Assembly: GCF_004379255.2 (NCBI RefSeq)
Contig: NC_056035.1
Location: 37,824,773-37,888,772, forward strand
Direction of reading: 5' to 3'
Source of the DNA: Salvia splendens
Taxonomy: Eukaryota > Streptophyta > Magnoliopsida > Lamiales > Lamiaceae
Length of the DNA: 64,000 nucleotides
Positions 25,101 through 37,020 of this stretch are shown here, piece after piece. The notes below the pieces were generated by a model. It ran no database searches, had not been told where the DNA came from, and was given only the letters and a program-made list of their open reading frames with translations. Position 1 is the stretch's first letter; each line of letters starts with the position of its first letter. Both the position numbers and the translations under genes were made by a program.

Positions 25101-25483
25101 TCTTTTGGCTCGTCCCACAGTTTTTCCTAGTGGGGTCCGGGGAGGCGTTTACGTACATGGGGCAGCTCGATTTCTTCCTAAGAGAGTGTCCTAAGGGGAT
25201 GAAGACCATCTCCACGGGGTTGTTCTTGAGCACTCTTTCACTAGGGTTCTTTGTGAGCTCAATTTTGGTGAGCATTGTGCACAAGGTGACTGGTGAGAAG
25301 AAACCATGGTTGGCTGATAATCTCAATCAAGGGAGGCTTTACAACTTCTATTGGCTATTGACAATCTTGAGCATTTTGAACATGGTTGTGTTCTTGGTTT
25401 GTTCAAGAAAGTATGTTTACAAGGAGAAGAGGCTTGCGGATGAGGGGATTGAGTTGGAAGACAGTGGACCAAGTTGCCATTAA
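22117..25483 (+). CDS. NPF6.4: NPF6-clade nitrate transporter, NPF6.4/NRT1.3-like (4 exons, 592 aa)
   Basis: Exons are 22117-22421, 22507-22546, 22812-23389 and 24628-25483; all introns are GT-AG and the last (1238 bp) is the largest. The product is a 12-helix proton-coupled plasma- or vacuolar-membrane transporter of the NRT1/PTR (MFS) family. The proton-coupling ExxER motif is AVEGCER (E45, E48, R49). The NFLGTSFMLCLLGGFIADTY signature is intact. Thr105 in RYLTIGIF aligns with NRT1.1 Thr101, the CIPK23 site. The central loop is Lys-rich (about 290-305), and the C-terminal half has LDFFLRECPKGMK. Tyr359 in FWTVYAQ stands where NRT1.1 has its nitrate-binding His356; this, and MTTFSVSQATTMDR, fit NPF6.4/NRT1.3 rather than NPF6.3. 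Start at 22117 gives the family N-terminus (..PDAWDYKGRPA); an upstream in-frame ATG at 22009 precedes the TATA-like motif and is rejected. The reading frame is complete with normal length. Confidence 0.93.
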
Positions 25484-27458
25484 TATGGATTTGCTTCTCT
25501 AGCCTTAAATATTTAATGGCTTTGTAAGTTATTTTCATGTTTAAGATTGTGGAGAAAGCTCATGATATATATATATATAAAAGTATATGTATATTTTATG
25601 TATGCTGCTTGTGGGGTGGGGCCATGATATAAGAAAAAAAATCAGAAGGAATTTTTCTTTCCTGTTCTATAATTATTTTGTTTTAATAAGTCGCATTTCT
25701 TGTTTAATTGCATCAGCATTGGGCCATCTTGCACTTCTCTTTTAATGTCCATCTTTTATGTGAGTCATTGTGAGTATTAAATACTCTCTCCGTCCATCAT
25801 ATAAAAACTTTCACCACACGGGTTCCAATAATTATAAATGAAAATAGAGTAAAAAATTAATAAAATGTGTTTTTATTTATTATTTTAATTTTATAGAAGT
25901 AATAAATTGTGAATAGAATAATTAATGAAACATAAGGCCATAGCCAAAGTAATAAAGTAAAATAAGGCATTTAATAATAAACCTCCTAATATGGCAATAT
26001 GAGATATATATACATTTACATTTATTAACGAAGAATAATAATGGGGTCATGAAGTAATATCTCATAAGCCTTGTTAATTTGATTAAACTTATAGTTAATG
26101 TCACATAGCGTTGTAATGATTCAATAAACTTGGTATTCATTAGTTCCTGTATTCGTGGAAATGATGTTAGCCTGTCAATGGTGGGATGGGGATCCCCTGC
26201 TGCCCATAATCCATTAGTTGTATACAATAACTACGTAAGTCAAAAAAGCATATAAAACTCATACTCATATGTTGGTGACTTCATGACTTTTTGGCCTAAA
26301 AGGTCTTTTGAAAGGTGAGAATCATTTAAACAAAAATATAAATCTAACGTCTTTGTGGATAATTAAATCAGACGCTTGATTTTTCATATACTACGAATAA
26401 GATTTACTCAGGGTGCGCTCTTCCATAGCAGGAGCCATGCACATATATTTCACCCATCCTCTAAAAATAGAAATTCTATAAAGGAACATGTTTTAGTGCA
26501 AAATTAATAAAATAAGAGATATGGAAAGAAAAGTGTGTTAGTGGAAAATGGATCTCACCTTATTAAAATACATGGAGAAATTTCAGTAAAATAATATCTA
26601 TACTAAGTGGTTATCTAGGAATCGTTTTTTCTTTTCAGCGATGCTTGTTTGTATGACAGATCGTAATCGTTAAAAAGATAACAGTGAGATCATGCAAAAA
26701 TCACCCCTAGCAATTAGCATGAGAATATAGCTTGAAAGTAGAAACAATGCTTTTTCAGTATCATACATATTGATGTTTTATATACTACATAAAACAATAA
26801 TTTTGCATTGATATATAATGCTATTTTATATACATAAATAATTTAAAATTTTAAAACACTTTTAGTCTAATTTATAACAAAGTCTAATATTTCATAATTA
26901 ATAGTATCATGCATATTTGTTCATCGATAAAATTAGGCAAGTAGTGTTGGAGAGGAGGCTTTTCGAAGCAAGTCGATTTTGTGGTCTTAACCAGAGAAGT
27001 AGTTCAAATACATTGCAACACCCACCACAAATTTATCTTTTCGTGATTCACTCTCATTTTCATCTAAAATGTCATAAATAAAGCATGCATGTTTCTTATT
27101 TTTTGGAAGACCTGATTGACCTTTATAATTTATTAAGCAGAACTAATATGGTCCACTAAATTTATAGAAAGCCAAGGAATATTGCGTGAACTTTTGCATG
27201 TATATATATAAAGTTTGTGCAACTAGATTCGTGAATGTGACAAGCCATGCTATGCTGGCCAGATTGCATATTAGCATTAATTTATCAAATTGTGAGTTCC
27301 TTGATTTCAAAATTATGTAAAAAAAGGATGGAGGAAAAATAGAAAAGGAAAAGCAAACGATCGAATCGTGGCGTCCAAAAGAGAAAAAGGTCATTCCAAT
27401 GCCTAGCAAAATGTCATTAGATAATCACAAATCAACTTAACAAATATCATACGATATT
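25484..27458. other. NPF 3' UTR and intergenic DNA, no gene seen
   Basis: The first ~200 bp are probably the transporter's 3' UTR. Beyond it are fragments of MITEs: a Stowaway-like left end at about 25783 (ctctctccgtccatcatataaa), a short GGATCCCCTGCTG match to the 2772/10228 repeat at 26192, and MITE-like filler near 26440-26600. None has two clear ends. Confidence 0.4.
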
Positions 27459-27669
27459 ATCCATCTAGAAAAATTAATCTCATTTGTAAATGACACTGGT
27501 TTTAATAAGAAATTTGATAAAGTAAAAGAAACGGAGAAAAAGTAGGTAAAGTAAGAGAGAGATATGAAAAAAAATAGATCAAGTACGTGAGTGGAGAGAA
27601 AAAGTGGATAAAGTATGAGAGAGAGTTTCCATTTATAGAAATGAGACTATTTTTTTTACAGAGAAAGTA
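27459..27669. mobile_element. Degenerate Stowaway-like MITE
   Basis: aaaaattaatctcatttgtaaatgacac at the left is inverted relative to tttatagaaatgagactatttttttt at the right, with gtaaagtaagagagag filler between, as in better copies here. The outermost bases are worn and the TA target site is not certain. Confidence 0.5.
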
Positions 27670-27809
27670 TAACTTTTCTTTTCTTTTTTATATGTTAATT
27701 TTGTGATTTTTTTACATTGTTATTATTTCTATATTGGCAAACTGCTAGTACTATATTGCTCGTCATTTCCACAACCCAAACGTTTGTACCACATCAGAAA
27801 AATATACAA

Positions 27810-28860
27810 CTCCCTCCGTCCCACAATATTGTCACACTTTTCCATTTCGGTTCATCCCACAATAATTGTCACACTTCATTTTTACCATAAATGGTAAGTA
27901 GGTCTCACATTTCACTAACTCACTTCACTCACAATTTATTGTAAGAGTGAACTACAAAATTAGCCCCTACGTATGGCTGATCAAATGCTGGAGGTACCCA
28001 TATTTCAAAAAATGCACCAGACGCCTCTATGTATGGGTACAATATCATTTGAAGTCCTTTTCATTATTTACGGTCTTCCATGTCCTTCTCATCCTCTTTT
28101 TTTTCCAAAATGCCACTAAGGGCATTTCGGCTTTTCCACTATTTCATTATTACATTTTATTAATATAAATAAATATGAATTATAAGAATATTGTAAAATA
28201 AATTATTAAAATATTAATATTTATATAAACATAATAACAATAAATTATAAATACTAGAAATATAATACACATATTATTATCAAATGATTTAATGGTAATT
28301 AAATATATTTTATTCCCCAATTATTTTCCTTAAGAAATACTAATAATAAAGATTAAAATATACTACTAATATATAAAAAATTATTTTCCCTACACTCTTT
28401 TAAAACTAATTTATACTAGGAATATATAAAAATTCTTATCACTATAATATTATCATCACTATAATGGCTAACGGCAAGAGAGAAGATGGCAACAATCCCC
28501 TTTTTCAAATTATTTTCAACATCTCAAAAGTGTTAAATAATGAAAAGACCAGAATGCCCTTGGAGTGGCATTTTGGAAAAAATTGAGGGTGAGAAGGGCA
28601 TGAAAGACCGTAAATAGTGAAAAAGAACTTCAAATGATATTATACTCATACGTAGAGGCGTCTGATGCATTTTTTAAACATGGGTACCTCCAGCGTTCGA
28701 TTAGCTATACATAGGGGCTAATTTTGTAGTTCACTCTTATTATAAAACCAATATAAAAAGTGAGTCTCACATTCTACTAACTTTTTCAACCAACTTTTCT
28801 TTACATTTCTTAAAACCCGTGCCCAAAATAAGAGTGAAAATTATTGTGGGACGGAGGGAG
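27810..28860. mobile_element. Stowaway MITE split by a second element
   Basis: Left end CTCCCTCCGTCCCACAATAT and right end the reverse complement TATTGTGGGACGGAGGGAG-like sequence; TA follows the right end. Removing the insertion at 27945-28736 leaves a normal Stowaway of about 250 bp, so the host MITE is the older of the two. Confidence 0.8.
27945..28736. mobile_element. MULE-type MITE with ~120-bp TIRs, nested in a Stowaway (792 bp)
   Basis: Both ends begin GAGTGAACTACAAAATTAGC and remain inverted copies for about 120 bp (CCCCTA..AT, GGAGGTACCCAT, GACGCCTC). The flanks TTATTGTAA (27936-27944) and TTATTATAA (28737-28745) are a 9-bp duplication with one difference, pointing to Mutator-like transposition. 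The AT-rich interior has no coding frame. Confidence 0.82.
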
Positions 28861-28871
28861 TATGATTTATG

Positions 28872-29087
28872 CTCCCTTCATGCCACAGTAGGAGTCATAT
28901 TTGGTGTGGACACGGACTTTAAGAAATTTAAAGAATAATGAGTTGGAAAAGTTATTGGAATATAGAGTCCACTTTTTTATATTGATTTTATAATAGAATG
29001 TGAATGGAGTGAGTTAGTGGAATGTGAGACCTACTTACCATTTATGATAAAAGTAAAATGTGACTTTTATTGTGGGACGTGGGGCGT
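28872..29087. mobile_element. Degenerate Stowaway-like MITE
   Basis: gctcccttcatgccacagta at the left is inverted relative to ttattgtgggacgtggggc at the right, around a body (agtgagttagtggaatgtgag) shared with neighbouring MITEs. Terminal bases are worn. Confidence 0.6.
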
Positions 29088-29117
29088 AACATATAAGGAC
29101 TACACTTATAACATATA

Positions 29118-29366
29118 CTCTCTCCGTTCTATAGTAACGGAGACATTTATTTTCGGGACGGAGGTTAAGAAAATTGTGTTAGGTGAGTTAAGTAAAGGGA
29201 GAATAAAGTGGTAAATGAAAAAGGTAGAGAGATGAAGAGAGAATAAAGTAAGAGAGAGTAAAAGTGTGGAGAAACGTGTTGACTTTTACTAAAAAGGTAA
29301 ATGACTCTATTACTATGGAACATACCAAAATGACAAAATGACTCTATTACTATGGAACGGAGGGAG
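29118..29366. mobile_element. Stowaway MITE (249 bp)
   Basis: Left end CTCTCTCCGTTCTATAGTAA, right end the reverse complement of TTACTATGGAACGGAGGGAG; TA on both sides. The right TIR is duplicated: aatgactctattactatggaac occurs twice, 44 bp apart. Confidence 0.85.
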
Positions 29367-29378
29367 TAGTATCTTGTA

Positions 29379-30088
29379 TAAGGATGTCAGTGTACCCACA
29401 ATCCATGGGTTGGCCCGAAAAGCCCGTCAAATTTACAGGGTTAGGGCCGGAAATTTCTAACCAGATAAAATCAAAACCCGATTAGCCTCACCCGATTAAC
29501 CCGCAACCGTTAGGGCCAGACCGAAAACCCGATGGGTTGGCTCGGAAGCCCAATAAAATTTCTATTATTCTATTTTTTTTACTTCTAATTCGATATTTTA
29601 TTGATTAATTTTATAATATAGATAACTAAAAAAATAGCTTTCAATTTTATATTAAATATAAAAATTATATATTGAATTTTTATTAATATAATAATTGATA
29701 AAATAAATTAAAATTTTCAAATTCACTAAAAAAATATTTAAATTTTTAAAACATGCTTTAAAATTTCATGAAATATCTCAAATATTAGTATTGAATCATA
29801 TTTATGATTGAGTTTAAGCCTATATCTCAAATTTATTTTAATTAAAATTTTTACATTTTATGAATATAACTAATTTTAATAATTATTTATTGGATTGATC
29901 GCATGTGAATCTTATAGGTAGCAAGCCGATTAACCGGGTGGACTAGCCCGAAATCCGAGTTTTTAGGGCTAGGGTCGAACATTTATAATACAAAAGAAAT
30001 CACAACCATATTAGCTTGCACCTGATTGACCCGCAATCCGAGTTGGGTTGGCCCGAAACCCGATTTGCCGACTTGATTGATATCCCTA
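29379..30088. mobile_element. hAT-type nonautonomous element (710 bp)
   Basis: Starts TAAGGATGTCAGTG and ends TTGATTGATATCCCTA, with 8-bp flanks ATCTTGTA/GTCTTGTA (one difference). Same family and body as 11308-12047, but more diverged at the ends, so probably the older insertion. Confidence 0.8.
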
Positions 30089-30143
30089 GTCTTGTATACA
30101 ATGATCAAAAGAATAAAAAAAATTGACTTATACTCCTCCACTA

Positions 30144-30318
30144 CTCCCTCTGTCTCATTTTAAGTGAAGCAATTCTAATTCGTCACGAAATTTAGTGTTG
30201 TTTTGTGAGTAAGATAGAGAGACTAAAGTAATAGAGATGGAAAAGGCAGAGAGTGATGTTTCTATATTTAGAGATATCTCATTTAAAGTGAGACATCCCA
30301 AAAAGAAAAATTTGTTAC
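30144..30318. mobile_element. Partial Stowaway-like MITE
   Basis: A clear left end CTCCCTCTGTCTCATTTTAA after TA; the inverted ctcatttaaagtgagacatccc appears at 30278-30300 but the right terminus is lost. Confidence 0.5.
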
Positions 30319-30477
30319 TTAGAGCGTAAATTTGCGAGAAATCTTGTACACTGTGAAAATCGCATTTCCTAAATTTTATTTTCATGCAAAACAGGAGAAC
30401 AATGTTTAAACACTGTAGCGGTACGAATAGTTAAAAATGTGTTCCTGTTATGCATTTTTCAACATGCATAACTGCTA

Positions 30478-30744
30478 CTCTCTTCGTTCCTTTATAGTTT
30501 AAGTGAAATTTTTCGGCATGAAGTTTAAGAAAGAAATGTTTAGTGTATTAAGTTGATAGATAAAAAGTAAGAGAGAGAGAAAAGTAGAGAGAATGTAATA
30601 GAAAGTGAATAAAATAGACAGAATAAGATAAAATAAAGTAAAGTAAGAGTGAGAAAATTATTACTACTACATATAGAAATGACTCAACTATGAGTAAACT
30701 TTCAAAAATATAAAAATGACTTAACTGTGAGAGAACGAAAGAAG
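30478..30744. mobile_element. Stowaway MITE (267 bp)
   Basis: Left end CTCTCTTCGTTCCTTTATAG, right end the reverse complement of CTGTGAGAGAACGAAAGAAG; TA flanks on both sides; AT-rich interior. Confidence 0.75.
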
Positions 30745-30826
30745 TATGTGTTTTATCTAAAACAATAAAAAAGTTTCCTTTTTTTCGAACTTTTACTATA
30801 GACCGGCCCAAAATAGAAAAAAAATA

Positions 30827-31319
30827 CTCTCTCTATCCTGGATAATTTGGACAATTTGACCTGGCACGGGTTTTAAAAAATATTGTTTGACTTTAATTTA
30901 AATGAAGGTATGCTTTGAAAAAGGGTCCCACTTTATTTTTATTTTCTTCTTTTTTTATTGAAATCTTGAATTTGTGATGATTGGAGTATAACTAAAAAAA
31001 TTTCTTCAGTTTTTTTATTGTAATTAGTATTATAATATGCACAAAATACTCCCAAATTTACTGCCTCCTATTACTCTCAAAATCTGCGCAAACACTTTAA
31101 AAAACTGCCTCTTTCATAAATAGGTTGCTGCCTAAAATACTCCAAAATCTTGGGTACAAGATTAAATTAGGATGGGGTGAAGAAATAAATGTGGGTGGTG
31201 GGGTGAGCGAAGAGTGTATTTATTTTTTTTTTGCCATTTATGGTTAATTTGAAGTGGGACAAATTATGTGGGACGGACCGAAATGGAAAACCGTGACAAA
31301 TTATCTGGAACGGAGAGAG
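30827..31319. mobile_element. Stowaway-type element (493 bp)
   Basis: Left end CTCTCTCTATCCTGGATAAT, right end the reverse complement of ATTATCTGGAACGGAGAGAG; TA on both sides. Longer than the other copies, with an extra inner end-like copy (aattatgtgggacggaccg) just inside the right terminus. Confidence 0.78.
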
Positions 31320-31321
31320 TA

Positions 31322-32251
31322 CTAAATAACAATCACTCTTAGAATTATAGTCTCATTATAATGCTATCCCTATGTATATATATATTCATGATTGCATTAA
31401 TACTCTTCAGTCTTCATCCTTTTTAATTGTACTTTTACAAAAAATGACATTTGGAAAATAAATTTTATTGAATTCAGAACGACCATATAGAATTAATTAA
31501 AGTTACTACAAGTTTTTTTTAAAAGATTTTTGTTAATTTTTTTTAATACTTTCGAATCTTAAGTGCTAGGGTCAATTGCTTTCCGCCATCCAAAGTTAAA
31601 TATGATACATACAAGGCCAACAAAATAAGTACTTCTATTAGTCTAATATTATAAAATTTCAAAAAGGTATTTCAGCCGTAGTTTCGTAATTGGGCTCATT
31701 AGCAATTGATATAATTACACACGCCCAAGCCCAATATGTTTGGTGATGGGCCCCAAATTGGCTGCCATATAAATTAATACTCCATATTTGGAAAAAAACT
31801 TAACTCTGTATAAAGTTCCGTGTGGTTTTTTGACCTCATTTTTTTTCGACGATAATAAATTAATAATAATGGTTGTTCTTTTCTTCTTTGGAATGTAAAA
31901 TAGCACCCATTTCGAATAGATACCAAAGCAGATTTCTGCTATAATGGGCTTTGGACTTCAATTTCAGGGAACATATATATAGTCCACAACTGTGTTATAT
32001 CGAGGCCCACTTAGGAAATTATTTTATTCGTCAATTATTATTATTAAATTCGGGAGACACTTGAATATAAAATTTTTTTAACTAAAGCTAGTAGTATTTG
32101 ATATGTTTATAAGTTATAACCCATAGTAATATACCGATACCATGTTTTTCGTGATAGGAGAGATACGATCTTCTCGAAGAGTACTTTGCATAATTAATCT
32201 ATCACTTATTACAAATTATTCCTTCCATGATAGAAGTTATACTATTCTCAA

Positions 32252-32317
<66 letters not shown>

Positions 32318-33362
32318 TAATGTATGATAGAATTTATAATCGCTATTTTATAACTTAATATGTGAGAAGAAGAAAATCCTTTCTAGTTGACAATCCGTAG
32401 AAGGTAAGAAGTGAGGGACAAGGACATATTTGTCAAAATATTTGCAACTTAGGGAAAAAAATCGTCATATCATTACTTTTCCACAGGGCCCAACTCAAAC
32501 GTCAGCGAGCCCACCATATCAAAACTCTTGAAAGGCCCACTATCAATGGTACAACTCCAATCTAATGGTAGAAATTTTCACCACAGCCAAATTTTCAGAC
32601 CAATCAGAAATATTCTCAATCATTTTGAACATTCTCTTCATTTTATATCCACAGTGCACTGTGCACCCACAGATTAGTCCAGTCAAATGGTGGTGCATAA
32701 ATTATTAGAAATAAGATCATAAAATTTAAAACCATCAGTTTCCAACACTAATATTTTCCTTTTCCAAATTCCCGCATGACTACCTACCATATTGTTAATT
32801 CATGTTGAACCATATGCCTATTTTCCAAATGCATAACACATATAGGGCTGTGATAAAAAAATTTAACTAATTTCCAATATATAATTAAGACTAATTTTTA
32901 ACTATTAAATTTAAAGATCTAGTGATTAAAATAATGTCAAAGTAGATTATATTTCAAATTTAAAAATATTTAAATAAATTAAAAAGGATAATAATATTAA
33001 TTCTAGCTAATAGTAAAATAAACCATTTTTCACTTCCCAAAATCATCTCAAAAATTTATACATATACTTAGCTCTCTTGATATGAAGTATTTTTTCACAA
33101 AAATATATACCAATAAATAGATAATTTTATAAGAATTATAACAATAACTCGATCGCATATGTTCGGATCACGTTTGGATAATTAAATTTTGATAAATTTT
33201 ATTTGAATTTTTGTATATTTCAATAAGCAGGTTTTTTCAAAAAAAAATTATCAAAGAATTTCAATAAAATGCATAAACAATTCGAATAATGTGTTGATTT
33301 TACAAAAACCACTGAAATTTCGAATTTCTAAAAGATGGTTTACCCTTTGTTGATATTTTGTT
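31322..33362. other. Intergenic DNA, no gene seen; cluster of TGGGCY motifs
   Basis: Non-coding. Between 31690 and 32545 there are several TGGGCY/RGCCCA words (aattgggctc, gatgggcccc, ataatgggct, gaggcccac, cagggcccaac, aaggcccac), the site II type found in plant housekeeping promoters. No coding sequence follows on either strand, so a promoter is not supported. Confidence 0.35.
32254..32314 (+). repeat. (TAA)n microsatellite
   Basis: About 20 uninterrupted AAT/TAA units; a poly-Asn frame across it is an artefact. Confidence 0.95.
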
Positions 33363-33364
33363 TA

Positions 33365-33568
33365 CTCCATTTGTCCCATCAAAGATGACTCACTTTCTTT
33401 TTTAGTTTGTCCCAACTAAATTGACTCATTACTAAAATAGAAATACATTTATTTCTATTTTTATTCCATCTCCCTGACTTTATTTTCTCCACATAATACA
33501 GAAAATAAAGTTTGCAGAAAATCTTGTGTTGCTCAAGGAATGAGTCATCTTCCTTGGGACGGAAGGAG
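33365..33568. mobile_element. Stowaway MITE (204 bp)
   Basis: Left end CTCCATTTGTCCCATCAAAG, right end the reverse complement of CTTCCTTGGGACGGAAGGAG, TA on both sides. It lies ~1 kb upstream of the P450 gene. Confidence 0.85.
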
Positions 33569-33570
33569 TA

Positions 33571-34469
33571 CTATTTATTGAAAGTCGTTAGATGTAATCT
33601 TATTAAGTTATTTTAAGATCTATTGATGTAGTATTGATGTTAGTTACATATTAGAGTACTCAATATAGTAGTATTTTTTTTATAAGAATTTATTATTATG
33701 AATGGTAAATTCAAAAGTAGGGTATATGATTTCGTCTATCTCAATTTTTTCATATAATACTTTATAAATAAAATAAATTTCATTTTTTTTACAAATATTT
33801 TTACAATAATTAATTTAGTATTTAAAATAATGGATGTAAATGTAATGCCAGTATATATGGGATATTGAATTTCATTCGGTCAGAAGCTCTAATGTTTGGC
33901 TACCGATCAAACATTAAAATTAAAGTAAAAAAACTGAATTCCCATTAATCTCACATGATCCAATAATGACAGAAAAATATAATTAATATTACAGTGCCAT
34001 ATTGTCACGGGGTATATGAACCTTGAACTAATTTTTATTTTTTCTGTGGAAAACTTCAAATCTCGAACTTAAGGTTGAATTCGTCCTATATATGTTATAT
34101 TTAAATATAATTATTGACCTTAAGCAATAGGTTAATCCTATACTTAATCATTATTTTATTGAATTTGGTCTACAGCCTCTAGCAGAAATGTAGAAAATGG
34201 ATACTAACCCAATAATCGCTCTTCTAGAAATCGTGAAAATGGATACTCACCCAATAATAGACGAACAATATTTTCTTAATTAATGTTAAAATTATCTATT
34301 GCAGAATTCTTAATCAGCCAGTCAAATTTGATCAGCAACTGAAGCACTACTTAATTGTTAACTTCAACTATTGACTCATTTGCTAAGTCAATCCACATTA
34401 ACAACAAATGGCGGCCGACCATGCCATATTATTTTAAACCCATACTACTACTATTACATGTGACATGTC
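33571..34469. other. P450 upstream region, no gene seen
   Basis: AT-rich sequence up to the TATA box. A partial direct repeat (gaaaatggatactaaccc / gaaaatggatactcaccc, 34194 and 34235) with aataatcg/aataatag follows it. No TE ends recognised. Likely contains the proximal promoter. Confidence 0.4.
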
Positions 34470-34477
34470 TATATATA
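34470..34477 (+). promoter_or_regulatory. Probable TATA box of the P450 gene
   Basis: TATATATAC lies ~85 bp before the start codon, followed by an A/C-rich leader, so transcription would begin near 34500. Confidence 0.5.
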
Positions 34478-34558
34478 CACACGCTAGAAATAAAAGTTGA
34501 TCACCACATCATCTACCAGATACATTCCTAGTAAATTTGATTTTTTTGCTAAGGAAAG

Positions 34559-36561
34559 ATGTTTCTGTCCACAATTCTTGCTCTGTTGCTTGGATTCATC
34601 ATCCACCTCTACATTTCTCTGGTGGCGAATCCCAGAAAGATACAAAAAGCGTTGAAGAAACAAGGAATCAATGGCCCTCCTCCAAAAATCCTCCTCGGCA
34701 ACATCCTCGAGATCAAGAAATCCCGGGATGCAGCCGCGAACACGGCTTCTGAATCTGGGCCACCAGCCCTGCACAATACCGCCTCCGTATTCCCATTTTT
34801 GGAGCAATGGAGGAAGCAATACGGTATGATATTACAGCAGTAATTGTAAAAGAAGCAGCTTATATTTTATGGTTTATGCATGCTAATTTAACTTTGTTTT
34901 TTTTTTGTCCTTTTAATTAGGTCATATGTTCACATTTTCTCTGGGGAATCTGCAAGTGCTATACGTGAGCGATCCAAATGTGGTGAAGGAGATCACGACG
35001 ACGACGTCACAGGACTTGGGGAGGCCTGCTTACCAGCAGAAAACATTTGGACCTCTTCTTGGGCAGGGCATCTTGACATCCAACGGTGCAATTTGGGCAC
35101 GACAGCGAAAGATCATGGCTCCCGAGTTGTTCATGGACAAAGTTCGGGTAAGTAAAATAGGGATAACACCCACTTTCCCTAGTGAAATTGTTACAGACTC
35201 CACTATCCAACATCGATTGTGTAAGACCATGTATGGCCTTGACCAACGATAACGTTTGGGAACCCCCATAACTATTTAGTATGGATAGAATATTTTCTAT
35301 TTTTTTGGTCAAGAAAATAGTACTAAGTCGCGGATGGTGATGCAGGGAATGATGAGCATAATCACTGAATCGGCCGACACAGTGGTGAATACTTGGAAGC
35401 AAGAAATCGAAGCCAGCAAAGGTGGAGTCCTTGACATCGCTGTCGACAGTTATATGAAGAGATTTTCGGGAGATATTATTTCAAGAGCTTGTTTTGGGAG
35501 TAATTATACTAAAGGGCATGACATATTCTTGAAGCTTGGGGCTCTCCAAGACCTTGTGTCCAAGAAAACAATGTCTGTTGGCCTTCCCGGATTAAGGTAT
35601 AACTACTTATTATATAATAGTAACTATATAATGTTCTAAGTAGAAAATAAATTCCTCTTGACACATGTGCTATATATATATAGGCATCTTCCGACAAAGA
35701 GCAATAGGAAGATATGGGGTTTGGAGAAGGAAATCAGGACATCAATACTGAAGCTTGTAAAGCAGAGGGAAGAGGCTGGATACGAGAAGGATTTGCTTCA
35801 AACTCTTGTCGAAGGAGCGAAGGGGACTTATTCAACATCGTCTGCGATGGATCAGTTCATTGTCGATAACTGCAGAAACATATACTTAGCTGGCTTCGAG
35901 ACATCTGCCATTTCAGCTTCATGGTGTTTAATGTTGTTAGCTTCCAACCCCGAGTGGCAAACCCGCATCCGGGAAGAAGTAGAGCAAGTGTGTCGGGGGC
36001 AGGTCCCCGACGTAGACATGCTTCGTAAGATGAAGCAGGTTAGATGGGCTATATATAATTAATTAGTACTGCTCTTATCATGTAATAAGATAAAAGAATA
36101 TTAGTTTGAATATTTTATGTTTGTGTTTATTGCAGCTACATACGGTGATTCAAGAGACAATGAGGTTGTATCCGCCGTCGCCAACTCTAGCTAGGGAGGT
36201 GTCGAAAGACATGAAGATAGGGAACGTGCACGTGCCAAAGGGCGTGAACGTGTGGACCATGGTGGCCACGTTGCACACGGACCGTGACATATGGGGTCCG
36301 GATGCGCTCCAATTCAAGCCCGAGAGGTTCCAAAATGGAATCTCGGGTGCGTGCAAGAACCCGAATTGCTACATGCCGTTCGGGTTTGGACAGCGTGTGT
36401 GCGTCGGGCAACATTTGGCAATGATGGAGCTTAAGTACCTCATGGCTCTAATCATCTCCAACTTCTCCTTCACTTTGTCTCCCAAATATGTTCATAAGCC
36501 AGAGATGACAATGATGATAGAGCCTAAGCATGGAGTTCACATTTTAGTTAGCAAGATATGA
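34559..36561 (+). CDS. Cytochrome P450, CYP72 clan, CYP714-like (5 exons, 507 aa)
   Basis: Exons: 34559-34823, 34921-35147, 35346-35596, 35684-36038 and 36136-36561, all joined by GT-AG introns that keep frame. The N-terminus is a single membrane anchor (LSTILALLLGFIIHLYISLV) followed by the proline-rich hinge NGPPP, as in ER-bound plant P450s. Oxygen-binding I-helix AGFETS (317-322), K-helix ExxR (E373..R376), PERF (428-431) and heme loop PFGFGQRVCVG (ligand Cys455) are all present. Wording such as FIVDNCRNIYLAG, HPKGVN-like VPKGVNVW and IEPKHGV fits the CYP714 group of the CYP72 clan. Known CYP714 enzymes oxidise gibberellins and related diterpenoids; that this one does so is inference. Length is normal and the frame is intact. 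Intron 2 and the others are small (82-198 bp), so no transposon has entered the gene. Confidence 0.92.
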
Positions 36562-37020
36562 TTAATAAGAAGAGTAAGAACAAGTTGCTTTTTGTGTTGG
36601 TTATTCTTTCAAATAAGTTTGTACGCAAATAAGTGGTTTTTCTTCTTCTTTTGTATGCATTTAAGATGGTTAATTAGTTGGTCTTATAATTATTTGTCAT
36701 CTCTACTTAATTTTGATAATGTATCGAAATGGGAAATTCAGCTGGTCCTACATGGCTGCATTATTATACAATTTGCACAATTTGTTTACGTAACTAGTGG
36801 CAGTAGGCCTAATGATTGGACGATGTATTAAAAGTTCATAAGATCTAATTTATGTAAAAATGTCTTTTTGTCGTTCTATGGTAAGTTTAAGGAATGTTCG
36901 ACTAAATTTATTTTAGCCATTATTTATGTTTTAGTAATATTTTTATCAAATGTTTGAACATGTTAATATTTGAGATATCAAAGCATTTCGATTTTAACCT
37001 CTCAAAGCATTTCGATTTTA
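36562..37020. other. P450 3' UTR and spacer, no gene seen
   Basis: AT-rich; presumed 3' UTR in the first ~250 bp. Just before the SINE, the phrase caaagcatttcgattttaacc is present twice in tandem (36979 and 37003). Confidence 0.45.

Noticed and set aside
22117..25483. Assignment as NRT1.1/NPF6.3
   Set aside because: Tyr replaces the diagnostic nitrate-binding His, and the surrounding sequence fits NPF6.4/NRT1.3 better.
32142..32327. Poly-Asn open frame
   Set aside because: Produced by the (TAA)n microsatellite.
31690..32545. Housekeeping promoter based on TGGGCY motifs
   Set aside because: No coding or RNA gene follows on either strand.
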